Origin: JANMDU01 sp031375105
GTDB lineage: Bacteria > Pseudomonadota > Gammaproteobacteria > Burkholderiales > Burkholderiaceae_C
Length of the DNA: 36,438 nucleotides
Reading direction: 5' to 3'
NCBI GenBank assembly: GCA_031375105.1
Contig: JANMHJ010000079.1
Location: 1 to 36,438, forward strand
Shown here: piece after piece, positions 1-7,933 of the stretch
Layout of the letters: every line of letters starts with the position of its first letter
Position numbering within the stretch: the stretch's first letter is position 1
Program-made: the position numbers and the translations under genes
Notes under the pieces: model-generated
Seen by the model: only the letters and a program-made list of their open reading frames with translations
The model's database searches: none
Told to the model about the DNA's origin: nothing

Positions 1-64
1 ATGCATCAAGAATGGCCAGTGATTGTGCAATGCGATTGGCATCGAATGCTTTGTGACTACCCAT
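1..64 (-). CDS. N-terminal fragment of an unidentified protein, cut by the left window edge
   Basis: Reading the minus strand from 64 there is an ATG followed by 20 further open codons to the window edge, giving MGSHKAFDANRIAQSLAILD and one more residue. A GGAG motif sits nine bases before the ATG, a good ribosome binding site. Another ATG a few bases upstream is out of frame and stops at once, which supports the start at 64. The fragment is too short to assign to a family. No function is proposed, and it could still be a chance ORF. Confidence 0.4.
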   Translation of the reverse strand, partial: MGSHKAFDANRIAQSLAILDA

Positions 65-362
65 GATTCATATCTCCGGTGAAAACCACCAGTGTCATCG
101 CCTGCTGGCTGACGATCAAGATGGGTTGACCGGACGCTTACTGGCTAAGCGCAAAAACTCGTATGTATCCCGCATATTTGCCGGACAACGCGGCCAGTTA
201 CGGGATAACACGGCTGAGAAATCTGCGAAGACTCGATTGAGATCATTGACTTTTCTTTGCACTCATTATGGCGCAGACACCGAGAATGCCAAGCCCTTGT
301 CGACGTGGGCGGCTGAGCCTTCAGGCAGGCCATCTAGCTCGACTAAACGGACCCACATTCAC

Positions 363-420
363 TACACTTTTAATAGCACGCTGCGCAGTATTCATATGGG
401 CCAGGTGCCAAAAAAGCTTC
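363..420 (+). repeat. Dispersed AT-rich repeat, copy 1 (degenerate)
   Basis: The stretch contains TAATAGC, then GCGCAGTATT, then GGCCAGGTGCC and an A-run, in the same order and spacing as the better copies at 9507, 13567, 20524 and 27273. It is the most diverged copy and lacks the clear AACGGCTAGA core. It lies 20 bases before the palindromic element at 441. Confidence 0.5.
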
Positions 421-440
421 AAATACTCACCCCAGATAAG

Positions 441-581
441 CCATGGCTGCGAAGGCGGCTGGCTTTGGTGGGGGCTTGTTTTGCCTGCGCAGCGTATTGT
501 CAAATTCAGGCCGCAAGTGCGGCCACTTTCGCGAGCAGCCGCATGAGCCCCCACCGAAGCCAGCCGCCTTCGCAGCCATGG
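441..581 (+). repeat. 141-bp palindromic repeat element, copy A
   Basis: Arms at 441-475 and 547-581 are 35 bases long and match as an inverted repeat at 34 of 35 positions. They contain GAAGGCGGCTG and CAGCCGCCTTC. The 71-base centre holds a second small hairpin, GGCCGC-AAGT-GCGGCC. The same element occurs in opposite orientation at 9345-9480, with both arms and centre conserved, so it is a repeat family and not only a terminator. It lies just downstream of the alpha/beta hydrolase gene and might also end transcription of that operon. There is no ORF of its own, so if mobile it would be a non-autonomous (MITE- or REP-like) element. Confidence 0.8.
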
Positions 582-594
582 CTCATCTCTAGCC

Positions 595-1488
595 TTAAGC
601 AGCCTTAGCCACCAGAGGTTTAGCTAAGCGTTGCGACGCAGCCGCCAAAAACCGTGAAATCGGATCAAAGTGCGCCGCCACATTCAGCGCAGGCGCATGC
701 CCGCAGCCCGGCACTTCGATGACTTCTAACAAGCCCAGCCGCCCCGGCCCACGCGTGCGCATGGCCGCGACCACTTCGCGGCTGACCAGATCGGAGCGCT
801 CGCCGCGCAGGCAGAGCACGGGAATGCTTAAAGCGTCGTAATGCGGCCAAATCAGATAGTCATTCGGGTGAACCACAAACTGCTGCACCATCGCGGGGTC
901 ATAGTGCGGCGTGACCTGGCCGCTGGGCAGGCGGCGTGCGGAGGTTTCGGTGAGCTGGCGCCATTCGCGATCACTCAGCCAGCCATAGGGCTCATACACC
1001 GCGCGGAAAAACGCCTCCAACTCCAGCAGTGTGTCAAAAGCCGGCGGCTTGCCCGCATAGGCGCGGATGCGCTCAATGGCCGCTTGCGCGAGCTCGGGCG
1101 CGTTGTCGTTGAGCACCAGGCTCGTGATGCGGCCTTGCAGCAACGTGGCAGCGGCGACCGTGCCAATCGCGCCGCCCATGGACGTGCCGATCCATTGCAC
1201 GGAATCAATGCCCAACTGATCGAGCAGGCTTTTGGCCAACTGTGCATAAAACGAAAGCTGGTATTCCTCATCGGGCAGCGGGCTCCATTGGCTCAGGCCT
1301 CGGCCAATCGTGTCCGGGCAGATCACGCGGTAGCCTTGGGCGACCAGATGCTGCGCCAGCAAATCCATGTCGCGCCCGGTGCGCGCCAGGCCATGCCAAG
1401 CGACGACCACGGGCGCATCGGGAGCGCCCCAATCCATGAAATGCATTTCGCGTCCAAGACAGCGCAAGTAACTCGATTGGAACGACAT
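595..1488 (-). CDS. alpha/beta-hydrolase fold protein
   Basis: A 297-residue protein of the alpha/beta-hydrolase superfamily. The oxyanion HG pair is at 32-33, the nucleophile elbow G-T-S-M-G-G at 101-106 puts the catalytic serine at 103, and the likely acid and histidine are Asp233 (GERSDLV) and His264 (GCGHAPAL). No signal peptide is seen, so it is probably cytoplasmic. The ATG at 1488 follows an AGGGGAAGAG ribosome binding site. It is the last gene of the minus-strand operon that begins with the PHA depolymerase, 41 bases after the binding-protein gene. An ester or oligomer hydrolase acting on imported material would fit the context, but the substrate is inferred only. Other members of the fold (dehalogenases, C-C hydrolases) cannot be excluded. 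Confidence 0.85.
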   Translation of the reverse strand: MSFQSSYLRCLGREMHFMDWGAPDAPVVVAWHGLARTGRDMDLLAQHLVAQGYRVICPDTIGRGLSQWSPLPDEEYQLSFYAQLAKSLLDQLGIDSVQWIGTSMGGAIGTVAAATLLQGRITSLVLNDNAPELAQAAIERIRAYAGKPPAFDTLLELEAFFRAVYEPYGWLSDREWRQLTETSARRLPSGQVTPHYDPAMVQQFVVHPNDYLIWPHYDALSIPVLCLRGERSDLVSREVVAAMRTRGPGRLGLLEVIEVPGCGHAPALNVAAHFDPISRFLAAASQRLAKPLVAKAA

Positions 1489-1529
1489 CTCTTCCCCTGT
1501 TGCTCTATTTTGGGCGTGGGCGCTATGGC

Positions 1530-2663
1530 TTATTTGAGCAGCTTGCCCGAGCTGCCGATCACCGTAACCTCGACGTAGCGCGAGCCGACACGGTTTTCAG
1601 CAGAGTAATTGACCGTGATGCCGCCCAGGTCATAGGCGCCCATGCTCTCTAACGCCCTGGCGACCTTGGCGCGCGTGGGCTTGGGGCCGGCGCGGTTCAA
1701 GGCCTCTACCAACACTTTGGCTCCCAGAAATTGCTCAAAACTGGTGTAGTTGATGTGTTGGGTGGGGGCGTATTTCTTCAGCAGGGTCTGGTATTCGCGG
1801 ATCACCGGCAGGTTGGGCGTGTAAGGGTAGGGGACCACTTGGCTGATGCCCAGACCGTGGGCATTTTTTAGGCCCGCCAGCTTGACCAGTTCAGCGGGAT
1901 CCACCACCGAAATGTTGTACAGCTGAGCGCCGCCCCCCGCTTCACGGTAGCGCTTGATGAAGGCCGCCGTAGGCTTGTTGATCGAAATCATGATGATGGC
2001 CTGCGCGTCGGAGGCTTTGATCTTTTGTACCGCAGCATCAACCTGATCGGTGTTGCGCTCATAGCCTGCAGCCACAGCCAGTGTGAGGTTGCGCTTGGCC
2101 AGCGCTTTCTCCACGCCTGCCAACCCCGCTTTGCCAAAGCCATCATCCTGGTACATCACAGCAACGCGCTTCATGCCCAAGGTGGTGACCTGCTGCACCA
2201 TGTGCTCCGTCTCGTCGGCATAGCCTGCCCGCAAATGGAAGATCCAAGGGTTGAAGGGGCTGCGCAACGGCTCGCCGCCGGTATAAGGGGCTACCAGTGG
2301 CGCGCCGCCCTCCTCCAGAATGCCATCGGTCAGCAGCTTGCCCACATTGGCAGTACCCGCAAAACCATACAGAGCCACCACATCGGGGCGAGCCAGCATC
2401 TCGCGCGTAAGGCGTACGGTTTCGTCCACCTTGTAGGCGTCGTCCACCACGAGCTGCTTGATCTTCGCACCATGCACACCGCCCTTGCTGTTGATGTGAT
2501 CGAAGTAGATTTTTCCACCCAACACCATTTGCGCGCCCGTGCTGGCCAACACGCCCGACAAAGGCGCAACCTGCCCGACCACAACCTCTTGCGCATGGGC
2601 AACCGGCCCTGCGCATACCAAGGCTGCCATAGCGCAGCGACCCAAAAATCTCCATAACACCAT
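1530..2663 (-). CDS. ABC transporter periplasmic substrate-binding protein (Liv/HAAT type), operon-internal
   Basis: A 377-residue Peripla_BP_6 (LivK-like) binding protein. Residues 1-24 form a signal peptide ending AHA before QEVVVG. The mature N-terminus VGQVAPLSGVLA is the typical first strand and ligand loop of this family, and two alternating alpha/beta lobes follow (motifs VVALYGF, VAVMYQDDGFGKAG). It starts 12 bases after the livM-type permease gene in the same operon, so it should deliver a ligand to this transporter. Family members bind branched-chain amino acids, amides, urea, short carboxylates or aromatic acids. The neighbouring PHA depolymerase suggests hydroxy acids or oligomers as ligand, which is inference. 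Confidence 0.9.
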   Translation of the reverse strand: MVLWRFLGRCAMAALVCAGPVAHAQEVVVGQVAPLSGVLASTGAQMVLGGKIYFDHINSKGGVHGAKIKQLVVDDAYKVDETVRLTREMLARPDVVALYGFAGTANVGKLLTDGILEEGGAPLVAPYTGGEPLRSPFNPWIFHLRAGYADETEHMVQQVTTLGMKRVAVMYQDDGFGKAGLAGVEKALAKRNLTLAVAAGYERNTDQVDAAVQKIKASDAQAIIMISINKPTAAFIKRYREAGGGAQLYNISVVDPAELVKLAGLKNAHGLGISQVVPYPYTPNLPVIREYQTLLKKYAPTQHINYTSFEQFLGAKVLVEALNRAGPKPTRAKVARALESMGAYDLGGITVNYSAENRVGSRYVEVTVIGSSGKLLK

Positions 2664-2675
2664 GATCGTCTCCAG

Positions 2676-3752
2676 TTATTTGAATGAATCCCTGGATTGA
2701 ACGGCACGAAGCCGCCCCACAACGCCGGTGGGGAAGTAATACACCGAGAGTACAAACAGCAGGCCCAGCCAGAGCAGCCAGCGATCGGGCGAGAGCAGCG
2801 CAGACAACACAGGCAGCGCGCTCGTGGCCTCGCTGCCAAATTTGAGCAAAGCTTGCAAATAGCCCTGCGCCACCACAAACACCACCGCGCCAATGATCGC
2901 GCCATACATCGTGCCCATGCCGCCAATCACCACAATGAGCAGCACATCCATCATGATCTCAAACGAGAGCGAAGTGTCGGGCCCGTTGTAGCGCAGCCAA
3001 AGCGCCAGCATGCAGCCCGCAAGACAAGCAAACAGCGCAGAGAGCACGCTGGAAATCGTGCGATACACCACCACGCGATAGCCAATGGCCTCGGCGCGAA
3101 ACTCGTTGTCGCGCACGGCTTGCAAAACGCGGCCAAAAGGGGAATTGACGATGCGCAGCAGTGCCAGAAACAGCAGCGCGCAGGCCAGCAGCAGCAAATA
3201 GTAGGTCAGCAAGCGGCCATCGACGCTCACGCCTAGCAAGGGCGATTCCAGCCATTGGGTGGATGGCATCAAGGCTGCAGGCAGCTTGAAACTCAAGCCA
3301 TCCTCGCCGCCGGTGATATCCGAAAGCTGGGAAGCCAGCGTTTGGAAAGCGGCAGCCACAGCCAGTGTGATCATGGCAAAAAAGATCGCCCGCACGCGCA
3401 GCGAAAACAGCCCGATCATGAGCGACAGCAGCAAAGACAGCGCGAGCGCCGCCACCACGCCCACGCCCAGCGAGCCCCAAGTGGGCCCGAGCACGGTGCT
3501 GGAAATGGCCACGCCATAGGCCCCGATGCCAAAAAACATCGTGTGCGCAAAGCTCACGATGCCGGTGTAGCCCAGCAGCAAATCAAAGCTGGCCACCAAA
3601 ATGATGAACACCAAAATCTTGGCCGCCACCGACAGCGCCTTGACGCCCGGAAACAAAAACGGCGCAAACACCAAGCCCACCACCAATACCAGCAGCAGCG
3701 CGCCCAGAGCGCGGCTGCGCGGCAGATCTTGAGAGAACAAGCGAGAGATCAT
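2676..3752 (-). CDS. livM: Liv-type ABC transporter permease, LivM family
   Basis: A 358-residue very hydrophobic integral membrane protein with about ten membrane segments. It carries the LivM family signatures: the early segment FDLLLGYTGIVSFAHTMFFG (about 56-75) and the loop GRVLQAVRDNEFRAEAIGY, which contacts the ATPases, then GGMGTMYGAIIGA near the C-terminus. The ATG at 3752 has an AAGGAG site six bases upstream. It forms the membrane channel with the LivH-like protein, whose gene ends ten bases upstream. The symbol is given by family; branched-chain amino acid specificity is not shown. Confidence 0.92.
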   Translation of the reverse strand: MISRLFSQDLPRSRALGALLLVLVVGLVFAPFLFPGVKALSVAAKILVFIILVASFDLLLGYTGIVSFAHTMFFGIGAYGVAISSTVLGPTWGSLGVGVVAALALSLLLSLMIGLFSLRVRAIFFAMITLAVAAAFQTLASQLSDITGGEDGLSFKLPAALMPSTQWLESPLLGVSVDGRLLTYYLLLLACALLFLALLRIVNSPFGRVLQAVRDNEFRAEAIGYRVVVYRTISSVLSALFACLAGCMLALWLRYNGPDTSLSFEIMMDVLLIVVIGGMGTMYGAIIGAVVFVVAQGYLQALLKFGSEATSALPVLSALLSPDRWLLWLGLLFVLSVYYFPTGVVGRLRAVQSRDSFK

Positions 3753-3762
3753 GCGCAGCTCC

Positions 3763-4746
3763 TTATCGGTTGGCCACTGGATACACGCCCTGCGGCCGCC
3801 AGAGCAAGACCGCTACCATCAGCGCGATGTTGGAAAACAGCGCGACCTTGGGCGCGAGATAGCCGGTGTAATTGGCCATCAAGCCCACCAGCAGTGCGCC
3901 GATCAAAGCGCCCCCCGTGGAGCCCAAGCCGCCAATGATGATCACGATGAAGATCAACACGTTGACCTGCGCGCCCATTTGCGGCGTCACGCTTTGCTGA
4001 TACAAGCCCCACATCACGCCACCCAAGCCCGCCAAGGCGCTGCCCGCCACAAACACGCCAATAAAGAGGCGCTTGATCTGATAGCCCAGCGACTCCACCA
4101 TCTCGCGGTCTTGCACACCCGCGCGAATCAGCAGGCCGATCTTGGTGCGCGACAAAACCCAAATTTGCAGCGCAAACACGGCCAATCCCACCACCACGGC
4201 AATCAATCGATATTTCTCGACCGAGGCCTCGCCCATCAACACGCCGCCGCGCATGGCTTCGGGCATGGGCATGGCAATTTGCAGCGGCCCCCAAACGACC
4301 TTGATCAACTCTTCGCCGATGATCATGCCGCCCATGGTGATAAGGATTTGCTTCAGATGCTGGCCATACACGGGGCGCACGATGAAGCGCTCAAAAGCCA
4401 AGCCCACCGCAGCGGCCACGGCCATCGCCACCGCCATGGCAGAAAACACCGCTGTGAGGTTGTGCCAAAGCAAGGCGGAGCCCGTCCAGTCGCCCATGGC
4501 GGCGAGCACGCTGGTGCCCACGAATGCGCCCAGGGCAATGAACAAGCCATGCCCGAAGTTCAGCACGTCCATCAAGCCAAACACCAAGGTCAGGCCCGAA
4601 GCGATCACGAAAATGATCAGGCCCATGGCCAGGCCCGCCACCGTGAGCGTGAGCCAGGTGGAGCCCGAGCCGACCAGCGGAAAAGCCAGCAGCATCAAAG
4701 CGGGCACGAGGGCCAAGGGCCGCCAATCGAATGCTTGCTTGTTCAT
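3763..4746 (-). CDS. livH: Liv-type ABC transporter permease, LivH family
   Basis: A 327-residue integral membrane protein. The family motifs are GLTLVFGLMDVLNFGHGLFI (about 51-70), the ATPase-contact loop RAGVQDREMVESLGY (about 233-247) and GGLGSTGGALIGALLVG near the end. About eight membrane segments are visible. Its ATG overlaps the TGA of the upstream ATPase gene by four bases (ATGA), a sign of translational coupling. It pairs with the LivM-like permease to form the inner-membrane channel of a HAAT-family importer. Confidence 0.92.
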   Translation of the reverse strand: MNKQAFDWRPLALVPALMLLAFPLVGSGSTWLTLTVAGLAMGLIIFVIASGLTLVFGLMDVLNFGHGLFIALGAFVGTSVLAAMGDWTGSALLWHNLTAVFSAMAVAMAVAAAVGLAFERFIVRPVYGQHLKQILITMGGMIIGEELIKVVWGPLQIAMPMPEAMRGGVLMGEASVEKYRLIAVVVGLAVFALQIWVLSRTKIGLLIRAGVQDREMVESLGYQIKRLFIGVFVAGSALAGLGGVMWGLYQQSVTPQMGAQVNVLIFIVIIIGGLGSTGGALIGALLVGLMANYTGYLAPKVALFSNIALMVAVLLWRPQGVYPVANR

Positions 4747-5468
4747 AGCGCCAACCCCAGCAGTCGGTTTTGCAAGGCTTCGTCTTGCGCCAGCTCTTGC
4801 ATGCTGCCGGTGTGAACAACCCCACCGTTGTCCATCACGGCCACGCTATCGCCCAAGCGCTTGGCGAAATGGAAGTTTTGCTCCACCACCAAGAGCGTGA
4901 CGCCGCTGGCCTTGAGCTCAGAGAAGGCGTCGATCATGTTGTTGATGATGGCGGGCGCCAGGCCCTTGCTTGGCTCGTCGATGATCAGCATTTCGCGCGG
5001 CTCCACCATGGCCCTGGCAATGGCCAGCATTTGCTTTTGCCCGCCAGAGAGCTTGCCTGCGGGATGATTCCAAAACTTTTCTACCGCGGGAAACAGCTTG
5101 AAGATCCATTGCAGGCGAGCTTCATCCATCTGCGCGGCGCGGCTGGCTTGGCGGGCGGCCAGCAGCATGTTTTCTTTCACGGTGAGGTCTGAAAAAATCC
5201 CCATCGCCTCGGGCACATACGCCACGCCTGAGCTGGCGATGCGCGGCGTGTCCCAAGCGCTGATGTCTTGGCCCTTGAAACGCACACTGCCTTTGGAGGC
5301 TTTCCACAAGCCCATGATGGTGCGCAGCGTGGTGCTCTTGCCTGCGCCATTGCGGCCCAGCAGCATGGTGAGCTGCCCGCGCGGCACGGCAAAGTCCACG
5401 CCATGCAAGATGTGATACGCGCCGATGTGCGTGTGCACACCTGAGAGCTGCAAAAGAGGCTCGCTCAT
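4743..5468 (-). CDS. livF: Liv-type ABC transporter ATPase, LivF family
   Basis: A 241-residue ABC ATPase. Walker A GRNGAGKST is at 38-46, followed by the Q-loop region, the signature LSGGQKQM, Walker B LIIDEPSKGLAP and the switch histidine region VVEQN. Length and motif variants match LivF. The start overlaps the stop of the second ATPase gene by four bases (ATGA). It powers import together with the LivG-type ATPase as a heterodimer on the cytoplasmic face. Confidence 0.94.
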   Translation of the reverse strand: MSEPLLQLSGVHTHIGAYHILHGVDFAVPRGQLTMLLGRNGAGKSTTLRTIMGLWKASKGSVRFKGQDISAWDTPRIASSGVAYVPEAMGIFSDLTVKENMLLAARQASRAAQMDEARLQWIFKLFPAVEKFWNHPAGKLSGGQKQMLAIARAMVEPREMLIIDEPSKGLAPAIINNMIDAFSELKASGVTLLVVEQNFHFAKRLGDSVAVMDNGGVVHTGSMQELAQDEALQNRLLGLAL

Positions 5469-6253
5469 GCTGCTTCTCCCTCTGCGGCTTTGGCGCTGCT
5501 CACGCCAAGATATGCCTCTTGAACGACTGGCGAAGCAATCACTTGCGCCGGCTCGCCATCGGCCACCAAGCTGCCGTTGTGCAGCACGATGATGCGGTCG
5601 GCCAGCTCGCGCACCACATCCATTTTGTGCTCCACCAAAAGAATGGTTTTGCTGCGGTCGCTTTTGAGCTGGCGGATCAGATTCAAGATCACGGGCGCTT
5701 CGTCGTGGCTCATGCCGGCGGTGGGCTCGTCAAACATATACACCTGCGGATCGAGCGCCATCAGCAGCGCCACTTCGAGCTTGCGCTGATCGCCATGCGG
5801 CAGGCTCGCCGCTGCTTTGCCCGACAAATGCGCGAGCGATACCGATTCCAGAATCTGCTGAGTGCGCTCCAGCAGGCCGCGATGGTCGCTCCAGATGCTC
5901 CAGAGGTTCAAGCCGCGCCGATGACGGCCAGGCAGCGTGGCCTGCACCGCGAGGCGCACGTTTTCGGCCACGGAGAGCGTGGGAAACAAATTGGTGAGCT
6001 GAAAGGCGCGCCCCAGGCCCGCCCGCGTGCGCTTTGAGGCGCTCATGCCCGAGAGCTCCTTGCCACCCAAATACACTTGGCCGCTGCTGGCTTTGAGCTG
6101 GCCAGAGATCAAATTGAAATAGGTCGTTTTACCTGCGCCGTTCGGCCCAACGATGGCCGTCAGCGTGCCCGGCTCAAAGGCGCAAGACACGGCATTGACC
6201 GCCACATGGCCACCAAATCGGACAGTCAGATCCCGAGTAGCAAGCAGGCTCAT
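5465..6253 (-). CDS. livG: Liv-type ABC transporter ATPase, LivG family
   Basis: A 262-residue ABC ATPase. Walker A GPNGAGKT is at 36-43, the ABC signature is the degenerate LPHGDQRKLE form usual for LivG, Walker B is VYMFDEPTAG, and the switch is VEHKMDVV. An open frame extends 22 codons upstream to 6319, but the ATG at 6253 is preferred. It has an AAGGGAGA ribosome binding site and begins at the conserved MSLLATRDLTVRFGG, while the longer form would overlap the upstream depolymerase gene. The gap to the depolymerase stop is 31 bases with no terminator, so both should be on one transcript. Confidence 0.93.
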   Translation of the reverse strand: MSLLATRDLTVRFGGHVAVNAVSCAFEPGTLTAIVGPNGAGKTTYFNLISGQLKASSGQVYLGGKELSGMSASKRTRAGLGRAFQLTNLFPTLSVAENVRLAVQATLPGRHRRGLNLWSIWSDHRGLLERTQQILESVSLAHLSGKAAASLPHGDQRKLEVALLMALDPQVYMFDEPTAGMSHDEAPVILNLIRQLKSDRSKTILLVEHKMDVVRELADRIIVLHNGSLVADGEPAQVIASPVVQEAYLGVSSAKAAEGEAA

Positions 6254-6284
6254 GGTCTCCCTTTTATGTTTGCGTCCCGTCGAC

Positions 6285-7787
6285 TCAAGGACAGGTGCCA
6301 ATGACGTAGTAATTGGCACCCGTCATCTTAAGTGTTGTGACCGTATAAATATTCCAAAGCCCCATGTTCTGGTTTGACCCATTTGCGTAGGTATAGCCCC
6401 CCAATTGGGTCGCGCGCCCCGCTGTGGTGTGGGCATAGTTGTTGGCCGTGGTGCAGGTGGCGGTGGGCGGCGGGGTGCCGGTGGTTGAGCCCGTTGCAGC
6501 AGCAGAAGTAGCGCCCTCCACGCCGTCGGCATCGGCGGCGCGCACGGTCCAGCTGTATTGTGTGCCGGCAGCCAAGCCGGAGTCTGTGTAATTAGTAGCG
6601 CTCACGGGCAGCGCATTGGTCTTGTTGTTGTTGCGGTAGACGTTATAGCTAGCCGCGCCGCTTACGGCATTCCAGCTGATACGCACGCTGTTGGTGGTGG
6701 CGTTGGAAGTCGCCACGGCGGTTGGAGCGGGTAAGGCGGTCGTGCCACCGCCCGAGCCAGTGCCCGATGAGATGCGATCCACCATGGCTTTGATGGCAGC
6801 CATTTGGGTGCCAGACTTTTGCGCGAAGTTGGTGCCATACCAGCCGATCCAGTCCCAGCAGGCATTGGGGTTGGCCAACGAGCCGCTGGCTGAGGTGCTG
6901 CGGCTGGTGTTGTCTACCTTGGTCTGGGGAAACAGCACGATGATGTTGTTGGTGTCGGCCCAACGGGAATAGCCGGTGTTTTTGACGTATTTGTCGCCAA
7001 TCTTGTCTGTGCTTTGCTGGCAGCCATGCAAGGCCACATGGAGTTTGCATTGCGTGCCGCTGGTGCAACTGGCGGGCACATACAGCCAGCCGTTGGTGGC
7101 CATGCCGGGGTTGCTGGTGAATTCAGCTTGGTTGAATTCGATGTAGTTGCTGGCGGCGGGCGCGTTGTTGCGGGCGTTCAGCGTGCCGTAGAACTTTTGC
7201 AGCACGGCTTTCGCGCCGTCGTAGCTGCAATTGCTGATGTAGGGCGAGGCCGCTGTGCCGCAGCTGTTGTTGCCAGTGCTGTCAAAGTCGGTTGGGAAAG
7301 TGTGGGCTGCGCCGCTGCGCACCACATGCTCAAGATTGGCACTGCTCACGCCGTTGTTGGTGTATTGCGTTTTCAGGGCCGTCGTTGGGTTCGGGCCCAC
7401 CGTTGTGTCGCTGGTGCCGATGAAAAGATAGACTTTTTGTCCGGCGATGTTGGCCTTGTTGTCAATCGCGCCACTAGAGCTGTAGGTGTCGATGCGGCCT
7501 TGCATATTGGCCAGTGCGGTGCTGGAAATGCTGGCGTTGTACATGCAAGAGGTGTAGTTGCTCAGACCTGCGCACATGTAAGGCCCCGCTGCGAACACGC
7601 CTACGCCTTTGAACAGTGAAGAGTAGGCCACGCCCAGCTGGTTGGCCATGAAGCCGCCTGAGGACAGGCCCGACACGGTGGTCTTGCCGGTGTCGATGTT
7701 GTAGGCAGGAAGGTTGCCCGCGGCGTGGGTCACGCCGCTGGACAAGGCTGCCACGGCAGCCAAAGTACGAATCAATTTAAACGTCAT
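6285..7787 (-). CDS. phaZ: Extracellular polyhydroxyalkanoate (PHB-type) depolymerase with Fn3 domain
   Basis: A 500-residue exported esterase that should cut polyhydroxyalkanoates outside the cell. Residues 1-22 are a signal peptide. The lipase box G-L-S-S-G at 40-44 puts the nucleophile at Ser42, near the N-terminus. Asp127 (GTSDTTV) and His162 (GAAHTFP) complete the triad, and the oxyanion segment VALHGCQQ (His254) follows after them. This order is the circularly permuted type 2 catalytic domain known among PHA depolymerases. An Fn3 linker domain spans about 353-435. A small C-terminal module (445-500, Cys445 and Cys499 probably paired, with ANGSNQNMGLWN) resembles modules found on secreted enzymes of Burkholderiales and may bind the polymer. 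The ATG at 7787 has a GGAG site eight bases upstream. It is the first gene of the Liv-type transporter operon. A feruloyl or other ester substrate is the main alternative. Confidence 0.85.
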   Translation of the reverse strand: MTFKLIRTLAAVAALSSGVTHAAGNLPAYNIDTGKTTVSGLSSGGFMANQLGVAYSSLFKGVGVFAAGPYMCAGLSNYTSCMYNASISSTALANMQGRIDTYSSSGAIDNKANIAGQKVYLFIGTSDTTVGPNPTTALKTQYTNNGVSSANLEHVVRSGAAHTFPTDFDSTGNNSCGTAASPYISNCSYDGAKAVLQKFYGTLNARNNAPAASNYIEFNQAEFTSNPGMATNGWLYVPASCTSGTQCKLHVALHGCQQSTDKIGDKYVKNTGYSRWADTNNIIVLFPQTKVDNTSRSTSASGSLANPNACWDWIGWYGTNFAQKSGTQMAAIKAMVDRISSGTGSGGGTTALPAPTAVATSNATTNSVRISWNAVSGAASYNVYRNNNKTNALPVSATNYTDSGLAAGTQYSWTVRAADADGVEGATSAAATGSTTGTPPPTATCTTANNYAHTTAGRATQLGGYTYANGSNQNMGLWNIYTVTTLKMTGANYYVIGTCP

Positions 7788-7827
7788 GAGTTGTCTCCTG
7801 GTTTGTTTACAGTCAAAACATTACCTG

Positions 7828-7846
7828 CCCCCGTATGTTTCGGGGG
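7828..7846. other. GC hairpin in the phaZ upstream region
   Basis: A perfect inverted repeat CCCCCG-TATGTTT-CGGGGG lies 41 bases upstream of the phaZ start codon, between that start and the terminator of the preceding gene. On the plus strand it is followed by TTTC only. In phaZ mRNA it could sit in the 5' leader or at the promoter. Its role is unknown. Confidence 0.4.
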
Positions 7847-7863
7847 TTTCTCATCGATCTGGC

Positions 7864-7888
7864 ACAAAAAGAGGGGCGGCCGCCCCGT
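7864..7888 (-). terminator. Rho-independent terminator after the second binding-protein gene
   Basis: Read on the minus strand, a perfect GGGGCGGCCGCCCC palindrome (7873-7886) is followed by a T-rich tract (CTTTTTG). It lies 45-70 bases beyond the stop codon of the binding-protein gene. It should separate that gene from phaZ and the transporter operon, so a further promoter is expected in the roughly 75 bases before phaZ. Confidence 0.7.
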
Positions 7889-7933
7889 GGCACACACCTG
7901 CGGCATCAAGATGCCGAGGCGGTGCCGAAACGG

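Larger units (their letters stand above)
65..594. other. 530-bp non-coding gap with two repeats
   Basis: No convincing gene is seen on either strand. Open frames here have no recognisable domain and a composition unlike the neighbours. The gap holds a degenerate copy of the dispersed roughly 60-bp repeat (363-420) and a 141-bp palindromic element (441-581), which ends 14 bases before the stop codon of the hydrolase gene on the minus strand. The part from 65 to about 360 must carry the promoter of the left-edge gene, but I see no clear -35/-10 pair. Confidence 0.5.

Noticed and set aside
63..608. 181-residue open frame on the plus strand at the left edge
   Set aside because: No domain, odd composition, and it runs through the palindromic and dispersed repeats. 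The better candidate there is the minus-strand start at 64.
3751..4815. Long plus-strand frame (354 residues) opposite the permease genes
   Set aside because: It is rich in His, Gln and Arg, as antisense frames of membrane protein genes are. It has no domain, and the minus strand encodes certain proteins.
6254..6319. Longer LivG start at 6319
   Set aside because: It would overlap the phaZ stop, add 22 non-conserved residues and lack the clear ribosome binding site that precedes 6253.
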